64,000 nucleotides of DNA. It comes from Hydrogenophilus thermoluteolus. GTDB taxonomy: Bacteria; Pseudomonadota; Gammaproteobacteria; Burkholderiales; Rhodocyclaceae. The notes below the pieces were generated by a model, which was not told where the DNA came from, did not search any database, and saw only the letters and a list, made by a program, of their open reading frames with translations. The stretch is taken from contig NZ_AP018558.1 in the NCBI RefSeq assembly GCF_003574215.1, forward strand, positions 1,821,501 through 1,885,500, in the 5' to 3' direction. Positions 58,183-64,000 of the stretch are shown in pieces (position 1 is the first letter of the stretch; each line of letters opens with the position of its first letter). A program made the position numbers and the translations under genes.

Positions 58183-59280
58183 ATGGATGGGTTTGCCACG
58201 AACGGATGGGCGCTCGGCGCGCCGCCCCCCTACCTCACCGCGCTCGCAGAGGGCGTGGAAGCGATCGTTCGTCTTTCCGCAACGGAAACCGAAGCGATCG
58301 CCCTCGACATTGCCAATGGCAATACCGCCAGTGCATGGGCACTTCTCAAACCCCGTATCGCTGCGAAAACCGAAAACCACGCGTTGTGGCAACTGGCCTA
58401 TGAACTGCTGACGCTCGACGGATCCGCGGAAGCGCTGGAGCAACTCTCGGAACACTACGCAGCCACCTTCGGCGAACTGGCCCCTTTTGCACTTACCGCG
58501 GCTGACACAGCGCAAACCCACAGCGAGCGACGAAGCTGGATCCGGTGGCCGGCGGAGTTGAACGCACAAAACGCACACGATTTCGTCACCCACTGGCCCA
58601 ACAGCCCGACGCTCCACTTCGACCTTTCGGACGTACACACCATCGCTTCGGAAGCCGCAGCGGAACTGACGCAGGCGCTCGCCGAAACGCTGCGTGCGGG
58701 AAAGCGACTGCGCTGGCGCGGCCTTGACAACGGCATCTTGGTGTTGCTATCCCCGAACACCCTTCTGCATACCCCCGAAGAGATCCAATTGCTGCTGCTC
58801 TGGCTCAGTGCCGCGAAGCGGGAAGAGGAAGCCGAAGCGCTCGCGCTCGAATACGCGCTGCGCTTCGACAGCACCCCACCCGATTGGTGTTTCGATCGCG
58901 TCGCCAACCAGAGCGCCGACGAACCAGAAACAACGCAACCTGCCCTAGAAACGGACACCGCGACCGACCACCTCGTGGTCTTACCGGCACAAATGACCGA
59001 CCACCATGTCACCGTCCTGTTGAAGCGGATCGGTGACGCGGCGGTCACCGGAGACCTACCACTCAACTGCCAGGCACGGCGGCTCCAGACGTGGCCGTTT
59101 CGCAGCCTCGCGCGCTTTGGCCACCTCATCCGCCGGCAAGTCACGCCCCGTCTTTCGTCCACCGCGCAACCCGTTCTGCGGCTCCTTCACGCGCCGCTGT
59201 GGCTCCAATTGGTCGTTGCATTGGCCGGCCTTGCACCATTCGTGCAATTCGTCGACAATAACGCCTCTACTTCTCGTTGA
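58183..59280 (+). CDS. STAS-domain-like protein of unknown function
   Basis: A 365-residue cytoplasmic protein. The stretch LHFDLSDVHTIASEAAAELT at about 145-165, followed by a helix and LRWRGLDNGILVLL, resembles a STAS (anti-sigma antagonist) fold, but a phosphorylatable Ser is not obvious. The N-terminal 110 residues are helical (ALWQLAYELLTLDGSAEALE). The C-terminus has a basic linker and ends with a hydrophobic segment (LWLQLVVALAGLAPFVQFV, about 335-353) that could be an anchor. AGGA lies eight bases before the ATG. Similar genes are found next to hslVU in other Betaproteobacteria. No function is known. Confidence 0.7.
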   Translation: MDGFATNGWALGAPPPYLTALAEGVEAIVRLSATETEAIALDIANGNTASAWALLKPRIAAKTENHALWQLAYELLTLDGSAEALEQLSEHYAATFGELAPFALTAADTAQTHSERRSWIRWPAELNAQNAHDFVTHWPNSPTLHFDLSDVHTIASEAAAELTQALAETLRAGKRLRWRGLDNGILVLLSPNTLLHTPEEIQLLLLWLSAAKREEEAEALALEYALRFDSTPPDWCFDRVANQSADEPETTQPALETDTATDHLVVLPAQMTDHHVTVLLKRIGDAAVTGDLPLNCQARRLQTWPFRSLARFGHLIRRQVTPRLSSTAQPVLRLLHAPLWLQLVVALAGLAPFVQFVDNNASTSR

Positions 59281-59300
59281 ACCCACCAAACCGTTTCACT

Positions 59301-59840
59301 ATGTCCACCACACTCCACGGCACCACGATCGTCGGCGTGCGCCGCAACGGTCAAGTCGCACTGGGCGGCGACGGCCAAGTCACCCTTGGCGCGATCGTCG
59401 TCAAAGGAACCGCTCGCAAAGTCCGCACCCTCTACCACGGTAAAGTCCTAGCCGGCTTCGCCGGCGCGACGGCGGACGCCTTCACCCTCTTCGAGCGCTT
59501 CGAAGCGCAACTCGAAAAACACCAAGGGCACCTCCTGCGCGCCGCAGTCGCGCTCTCCAAAGATTGGCGCACCGACCGCGTCCTGCGGCGACTCGAAGCG
59601 ATGCTCGCGGTGGCCGATCGCGAACACCTCCTCATCCTCACCGGTACCGGCGACGTGCTCGAACCCGAAGACGACGTGGTCGCGATCGGCTCGGGCGGCG
59701 CCTACGCGCTCGCCGCTGCGAAAGCGCTCCTGCGTCACAGCGAGCTTTCGGCACAAGCGATCGTCGCCGAAGCGCTCAAGGTTGCCGGCGAAATTTGTAT
59801 CTACACCAATGAGAACCACGTGATCGAGGTGCTGGAATGA
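59301..59840 (+). CDS. hslV: ATP-dependent protease subunit HslV
   Basis: Proteasome-like threonine peptidase that forms a double ring capped by HslU. The 179-residue precursor has a seven-residue leader MSTTLHG before the catalytic T8 in GTTIVGVRRNGQVALGGDGQ; leaders of this kind are usual in Betaproteobacteria. GFAGATADAFTLFERFE and AIGSGGAYALAAAKAL are conserved. The stop overlaps the hslU start by four bases. Confidence 0.96.
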   Translation: MSTTLHGTTIVGVRRNGQVALGGDGQVTLGAIVVKGTARKVRTLYHGKVLAGFAGATADAFTLFERFEAQLEKHQGHLLRAAVALSKDWRTDRVLRRLEAMLAVADREHLLILTGTGDVLEPEDDVVAIGSGGAYALAAAKALLRHSELSAQAIVAEALKVAGEICIYTNENHVIEVLE

Positions 59841-61219
59841 GTGACAACCCGCTCACCTGTCGTGCGATCGTCGCCGAACTGGACAAATACATCGTCGGGC
59901 AACACGCGGCGAAGCGCGCGGTCGCACTCGCACTGCGCAGTCGCTGGCGGCGCGCCCGGGTTCCGGAGCCCCTACGCCACGAAATCACGCCGAAGAACAT
60001 CCTGATGATCGGCCCAACTGGTGTCGGAAAAACGGAGATCGCACGCCGCTTGGCTCGGCTTGTGCAAGCGCCGTTCGTCAAAATCGAAGCGACCAAATTC
60101 ACCGAAGTCGGCTACGTCGGCAAAGACGTCGATACCATCATCCGCGACCTCGTCGAAGTCGCGGTCAAAGAGGAGCGGGAACGCGCCATCGCCGCGGTCC
60201 GTGAAAAAGCACAAGCCGCGGCAATCGAGCGGATCCTCGATATCCTCCTTCCGCCCCCCCGCAAAGAACCCGAACCGACTGGGCTCGCCGCCCTCTTTGC
60301 CAACGCAGCCGACGAAACCGCCGTACCTCCTCCACGGGAAGAGAGCGCAACGCGCGCCAAATTTCGCGAAAAGCTGCTTCAGGGCGCGCTCGACGACAAG
60401 GAGATCGAGGTCGAGGTGCGTGAAGCGGCACTCGCGGCGCACGTGATGGGGCCTCCGGGCATGGAGGAGATCACCGAACAGCTGCAAGGGCTCTTCCAAG
60501 CGATCGGCGGCAAGAAAAAACGGCGCAAAATGACGATTGCCCAAGCCAAAGCGGTGCTCACCGAAGAGGAGGCCGCAAAACTCCTCGACGAAGAGGAGAT
60601 CAAGCGCCGCGCGATCGCGAACGCGGAACAAAATGGCATCGTCTTTCTCGACGAGATCGACAAAGTCGCAGGCTCCGACGGCGGACGCGGCCCCGACGTC
60701 TCGCGACAAGGGGTGCAGCGTGACCTCCTGCCGCTCGTCGAAGGCACCAGTGTCACCACCAAATACGGTACGGTGCGCACCGACCACATCCTCTTCATCG
60801 CCTCTGGGGCCTTTCACCTCAGCAAACCCAGCGACCTCATCCCCGAACTGCAAGGGCGGTTCCCAATCCGCGTCGAACTCGACCCGCTCACCGTCGACGA
60901 CTTCGTCCATATCCTGACCCGAACCGAGGCGAACCTCATCACCCAATACCAGGCGCTGCTCGCCACCGAAGGGGTCACGCTCACTTTCACCGACGCTGCG
61001 GTCCGCCGCCTGGCCGAAATCGCCTGGCAAGTGAACGAACGCGTCGAAAACATCGGCGCACGCCGCCTCTACACCGTGATGGAAAAACTGCTCGAAGAGA
61101 TTGCGTTCCTTGCGGGCACCCCGGAATGTCCCAATGCGGTGACGATCGACGCACCGGACGTCGACCAACGCCTGAGCGATCTCGCGCAGAGCGAAGATCT
61201 CGCGCGTTACGTCCTGTGA
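59837..61219 (+). CDS. hslU: HslU ATPase subunit
   Basis: AAA+ unfoldase that feeds proteins to HslV. In 460 residues Walker A is GPTGVGKTE (59-67), the pore loop KFTEVGYVGKDVDTIIRDL is intact, the intermediate domain (about 110-245) is rich in charged residues, Walker B is GIVFLDEIDKVA, and sensor 2 lies in ENIGARRLYTVMEKLLEEI. The C-terminal tail ends DLARYVL, the segment that inserts into HslV. Length is slightly above the E. coli form. Confidence 0.96.
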   Translation: MSDNPLTCRAIVAELDKYIVGQHAAKRAVALALRSRWRRARVPEPLRHEITPKNILMIGPTGVGKTEIARRLARLVQAPFVKIEATKFTEVGYVGKDVDTIIRDLVEVAVKEERERAIAAVREKAQAAAIERILDILLPPPRKEPEPTGLAALFANAADETAVPPPREESATRAKFREKLLQGALDDKEIEVEVREAALAAHVMGPPGMEEITEQLQGLFQAIGGKKKRRKMTIAQAKAVLTEEEAAKLLDEEEIKRRAIANAEQNGIVFLDEIDKVAGSDGGRGPDVSRQGVQRDLLPLVEGTSVTTKYGTVRTDHILFIASGAFHLSKPSDLIPELQGRFPIRVELDPLTVDDFVHILTRTEANLITQYQALLATEGVTLTFTDAAVRRLAEIAWQVNERVENIGARRLYTVMEKLLEEIAFLAGTPECPNAVTIDAPDVDQRLSDLAQSEDLARYVL

Positions 61220-61266
61220 CGCCCTGCCCTACGGTTTTGCCACTGCGTTCGTGACAGCAGACGGCG

Positions 61267-62166
61267 ATGGAACTGGCGAACCGGATCGTTGCGATCCTCT
61301 TTCCCCTGTTTGCGATCGTCGCTCTGGGGATCTGGGTGGGCGCCCGACAACGCCCGGAGATGGGCGTGGCGAACCGCCTCAACATGGACGTTTTCGTTCC
61401 GGCGCTTGTTTTTCATGCGCTTGCGAGCAAACCGATCGTCTGGTCGCAGTTCGGTCCGTTGGCGCTCGCGGCCCTCGTGCTGGTGATCGGCTCGGGCGCC
61501 GCCGGCTGGCTCTTGGCAAAAGCGATGCGACGTCCAGCGCAGACCGTCGTGCCGCCGATGATGTTCAACAACTGCGGCAACCTGGGCATTCCACTTGCAC
61601 TCCTTGCGTTTGGCGAAAGCGCCGTACCCGCTGCCGTCACGCTCTTTTTGGTCAGCAACCTGCTCCACTTTTCGTACGGCGTTTGGCTGCTCGACCACCG
61701 CTTCCGTTGGTGGCAGGTGTGGCGGGTTCCGGTGGTGCTCGCCTCGTTCGCCGGCGTTGCGGTGGGTATGAGCGGTGTCACCTTGTGGCCACCGCTACAA
61801 ACCGCGATCGAGATGGTGGGGCAGATCGCGATCCCATTGATGCTCTTTGCGTTGGGGGTGCGCCTTGCCACCGCGCAGATCACGGCGTTCGTCGACGGAT
61901 TGATCGTCGCGATCGCCCGCCCGCTTGCGGGAATGGCGCTCGCGATCGGCGTTTTGTTCGCAGCAAACGCATTGGGTCACCCCTTCTCGCCACGGGACGC
62001 CGCGCAAATCCTCCTGTTTGGCGCGCTCCCGCCAGCGGTCCTCAACTACCTGTTCGCGGAACGCTACCGCCAAGAGCCTGAGATCGTCGCCTCGATGGTA
62101 CTCGTCGGCAACGCCGCGGCGCTTGTCGTGTTACCCTTGGCGTTAGCGCTGGTCCTTTCCTACTGA
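61267..62166 (+). CDS. AEC family transporter
   Basis: A 299-residue membrane protein of the auxin efflux carrier (bile/arsenite/riboflavin-like) family with about ten helices. The start ELANRIVAILFPLFAIVALG, the motif MFNNCGNLGIPLALLAFGES and LVGNAAALVVLPLALAL are family hallmarks. Substrate unknown; malate, malonate or other organic acids are typical. It follows hslU by 47 bases with no terminator between. Confidence 0.85.
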   Translation: MELANRIVAILFPLFAIVALGIWVGARQRPEMGVANRLNMDVFVPALVFHALASKPIVWSQFGPLALAALVLVIGSGAAGWLLAKAMRRPAQTVVPPMMFNNCGNLGIPLALLAFGESAVPAAVTLFLVSNLLHFSYGVWLLDHRFRWWQVWRVPVVLASFAGVAVGMSGVTLWPPLQTAIEMVGQIAIPLMLFALGVRLATAQITAFVDGLIVAIARPLAGMALAIGVLFAANALGHPFSPRDAAQILLFGALPPAVLNYLFAERYRQEPEIVASMVLVGNAAALVVLPLALALVLSY

Positions 62167-62175
62167 GGAACCACA

Positions 62176-62204
62176 TTGCCTTTCTTCGCATTCGCTTCTA
62201 TACT
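62176..62204 (+). promoter_or_regulatory. sigma-70-type promoter of the small proline-rich gene
   Basis: TTGCCT (62176-62181), a 17-base spacer and TATACT (62199-62204). The start would be near 62211, about 30 bases before the ATG at 62241, with GGGAG as ribosome site. It is one of the better promoter matches in the window and indicates that the small gene is expressed on its own. Confidence 0.6.
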
Positions 62205-62240
62205 GGTAATAGCCACATCCATTTCTTTCGGGAGCGAACC

Positions 62241-62621
62241 ATGTCCATTGCTGGTTTCGGCATCATCGGCCCAACGGGCGAACGGCTCAACACTTCGGCA
62301 GCGTCGCCCGCGGAGGTGCAGCGACTCACGCAACCGCAGTCCGGAAATCCAAATCCGACCGTTGGCCAACCGCCACCACCCCCCGTAAACGAACCGACCC
62401 AAGCACCGGCCAGCGTTCGGGTCTCCCTCTCGGCGGCTGCACAGCAAGCCACCGCCGGTGCGCCTACCCCACCCCCCAACAGCACAACGCCTCCGACACA
62501 ACCCGAAGCGACCCAGACGCCGTTTGCGGTGCAGCGCGCCCAGAACCTCTATGCGCTCAACACCAACGCGCCAGTCAGCGTGAATGACACCACCCAAAAT
62601 GGCGCGCAAACGCTGCGCTGA
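62241..62621 (+). CDS. small proline-rich protein of unknown function
   Basis: A 126-residue protein with no recognised domain, signal peptide or helix. It opens MSIAGFGIIGPTGERLN, continues with a Pro/Thr/Gln-rich disordered stretch (residues 30-95, including QPPPPPVNEP and APTPPPNSTTPPTQPE) and contains RVSLSAAAQQ near residue 60, a pattern also seen in small secreted or flagellum-related proteins, though no flagellar genes are near. It has its own promoter and a good GGGAG site. The codon use is like its neighbours, so it is probably real. Confidence 0.65.
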   Translation: MSIAGFGIIGPTGERLNTSAASPAEVQRLTQPQSGNPNPTVGQPPPPPVNEPTQAPASVRVSLSAAAQQATAGAPTPPPNSTTPPTQPEATQTPFAVQRAQNLYALNTNAPVSVNDTTQNGAQTLR

Positions 62622-62676
62622 CGCGCGGCTCCACCCCAGCATCCCCTTCTGACAAAGGCGAACCGCACGCTTACCT

Positions 62677-63441
62677 ATGACCCTTTCGCTCCATGCACTC
62701 CCCCCCATTGCCAAAGCGCTCCTCGCGCAACTGGGGGGGTGGCTGCTTGCCTACGTCTCAGCGCGTCTGGGTGCGCTGGGCGAAAGTGGACTCTCCCCGG
62801 CCTGGATCATCACCATCCAAGCCGCCGGCGCTGCGGGCATCGCCTGGCTGCTTGCGAGCGACCGCTGGTGGATCCCGATCCATCTGGCCTTCATGCCCGC
62901 GATCATCGCCGCGCAACGGCTCGCGATCGCACCGTACTGGTACCTCATAGCATTCGTCGCCTTGTGGCTGATCTTTCGCAACACCATCCGGACGCGCGTC
63001 CCGCTCTACCTCTCCAACGCGCAGGCGGTCGAGGCGATCGCGGAGCAGCTCCCCACCGATCGCCCTTTTCGGTTTCTCGACCTGGGGAGCGGCACCGGCG
63101 CGCTCCTTCTGCCGCTTGCGCGCCGCTTTCCCAACGGCATCTTCGTCGGCATCGAAAGCGCGCCGTTGCCGCTTTGGTGGGCGCGCTGGCAAGCGCAGGG
63201 ACAACCCAACCTCGTTTATCGCAGCGGCGATATCTTTGCCGAATCGTGGCAGGGGTACGATTTCGTCTATGCATTCCTTTCGCCTGCACCGATGGGTCGG
63301 GTGGCGCGCAAAGCGCGCAAGGAACTGACGCCTGGCGCGGTGCTGATCAGCAACTCTTTTCCCCTGCCCGATCGGGAACCCGGCCGGGTTCAACCGCTCG
63401 ACGAGGCCGGACGACGCACGCTCTATTGGTACCCGTTCTGA
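62677..63441 (+). CDS. membrane-anchored class I SAM-dependent methyltransferase
   Basis: A 254-residue protein. The first 110 residues hold three or four hydrophobic helices (IAKALLAQLGGWLLAYVSAR, IITIQAAGAAGIAWLLA, WYLIAFVALWLIF). The second part is a methyltransferase with motif I FLDLGSGTGALLLPL (about 132-146), the acidic end of strand 2 (GIES), and RSGDIFAESWQGYDFVYAFL for motifs II and III. Similar membrane-anchored methyltransferases are scattered in Betaproteobacteria; the substrate is unknown and may be a lipid or quinone-like molecule. No terminator is seen after it. Confidence 0.75.
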   Translation: MTLSLHALPPIAKALLAQLGGWLLAYVSARLGALGESGLSPAWIITIQAAGAAGIAWLLASDRWWIPIHLAFMPAIIAAQRLAIAPYWYLIAFVALWLIFRNTIRTRVPLYLSNAQAVEAIAEQLPTDRPFRFLDLGSGTGALLLPLARRFPNGIFVGIESAPLPLWWARWQAQGQPNLVYRSGDIFAESWQGYDFVYAFLSPAPMGRVARKARKELTPGAVLISNSFPLPDREPGRVQPLDEAGRRTLYWYPF

Positions 63442-63540
63442 TTTGCCCCGCTTTTTCCCCACTTTTTCGCTCAAGAACCGACCTCGGTTGCCGATAGTCT
63501 ACGCAGAAGCTGAGACGACGAACGGAGAGGAGCCGCGGCA

Positions 63541-64000
63541 ATGGCCATTTTGATCGCGATCATCGGCAACAAAGGCGGGACCGGCAAAACCACCCTGTCC
63601 CATCTGCTCTGCCACGGTCTGGGGTTGCTCGGATACAAATCGGCCTGTATCCTCACCGACACCGCGCGCGAACCGTTGAGCCCCGAAGGGCGCCGCTACG
63701 TCATCGCCGACGCCCGTTCTGCGGCAACGCTCGAACGGATCGTCACCAAGCTGCGCACGCTCGACGATTGGGTGGGCGTGCTCGACGGCGGCGGCAACCG
63801 CCCCGAAATCGACAAACGGCTCTACGGTATCGCAGACCTGGCGCTCCTACCCTTTCGCGAATCGGCCGAGGATATCCGCACGGTGATCCGCGACCTCGAA
63901 CAGTACCCCCGCGCGTACGCCGTGCCGTCACAGTGGCCGGTGAGCAACCGCTGGCAGCGCCAGGCCGCGGACAAACTGGTCGCGCAGATGATGGGCCCGT
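63541..64000 (+). CDS. ParA/MinD-family ATPase, N-terminal part
   Basis: The frame opens at ATG 63541 behind GAGGAGCC and runs off the right edge after 153 codons. The deviant Walker A is NKGGTGKTTLSHLLC (K11, K16), typical of ParA. Walker A' and B positions read VLDGGGNRPEID instead of the D-x-PG seen in standard ParA, and there is no D-x-D substrate segment at 35-45 (TDTAREPLSPEG). A plasmid-type partition or cell-pole ATPase is likely, but the partner gene would lie outside the window. Confidence 0.75.
   Translation, partial: MAILIAIIGNKGGTGKTTLSHLLCHGLGLLGYKSACILTDTAREPLSPEGRRYVIADARSAATLERIVTKLRTLDDWVGVLDGGGNRPEIDKRLYGIADLALLPFRESAEDIRTVIRDLEQYPRAYAVPSQWPVSNRWQRQAADKLVAQMMGP

Noticed and set aside
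1..64000. CRISPR array, insertion sequence, prophage or rRNA operon
   Set aside because: No direct-repeat arrays with unique spacers, transposase or phage genes, and no rRNA-like stretches were seen; the only tandem repeat is inside tolA.

Overview
The window is a GC-rich (by eye roughly 63-65%), gene-dense piece of a betaproteobacterial chromosome with almost no accessory DNA. Gene orders (pilMNOPQ-aroKB; tolQRAB-pal-cpoB-queE-queC; lolB-ispE-tRNA-Gln-prs-rplY-pth-ychF; hslVU; zapB/zapA-6S RNA) are those of Betaproteobacteria. The compact c-551/c-552 cytochrome and the charged, proline- and alanine-rich proteins suggest a thermophilic Hydrogenophilaceae-like organism. That last placement is inference, not something the window proves.

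Layout. 1-7.1 kb (minus): the start of acnB, then aroB, aroK and the type IV pilus assembly operon pilMNOPQ. 7.2-13.4 kb (plus): mrcA (PBP1A), yqgE, ruvX, then pyrR-pyrB-pyrX, where the last gene is a dihydroorotase-like protein that has lost its metal and catalytic residues. 13.4-16.3 kb (minus): a NusG-II-like membrane protein, yggU, yggT, proC, yggS. 16.4-18.6 kb: the pilus retraction ATPases pilT and pilU. 18.6-23.4 kb: an RlmL-type methyltransferase, hemJ, an NAD-binding epimerase-like protein, a ferredoxin-reductase fusion and an HDOD protein. 23.5-28.1 kb (minus): cytochrome c, queF, a TauE/SafE permease, 6S RNA, zapA, a ZapB-like protein and ilvD. 28.2-32.9 kb: lgt, an FAH-family hydrolase and the zinc locus zur-znuC-znuB-znuA. 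33.0-45.7 kb (plus): a TPR protein, a complete Mrp Na+/H+ antiporter operon (A and B fused), lolB, ispE, tRNA-Gln, prs, rplY, pth, ychF. 45.8-49.1 kb: a PQQ-type sugar dehydrogenase, sbcB and a VOC protein. 49.1-58.1 kb (minus): tolQRAB-pal-cpoB-queE-queC followed by a hybrid histidine kinase and an OmpR-type regulator. 58.2-64 kb (plus): a STAS-like protein, hslVU, an AEC transporter, a small proline-rich protein, a membrane-anchored methyltransferase and the start of a ParA-type ATPase.

How the genes work together: two blocks serve twitching motility (pilMNOPQ for assembly, pilTU for retraction). Envelope maintenance is covered by mrcA, lgt, lolB and the Tol-Pal system. Queuosine synthesis is split between queF (24 kb) and queE-queC (52 kb). 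The zinc regulon is compact and apparently controlled by a regulator read from a leaderless transcript. Stop/start overlaps of 4 bp (ATGA or GTGA type) occur throughout, so most genes are translationally coupled. No gap exceeds 300 bases without a feature. I see no CRISPR array, insertion sequence, prophage or rRNA.

I do not see a clearly new multi-gene defence or metabolic system. The best second-look items are: the ispE coding end lying inside tRNA-Gln, the leaderless zur promoter with an operator across its -10, the Mrp operon set into a conserved lolB neighbourhood, the KPEP minisatellite in tolA, the operator upstream of acnB, the abundance of the octamer GCGATCGC, and the unknown small protein at 62.2 kb.
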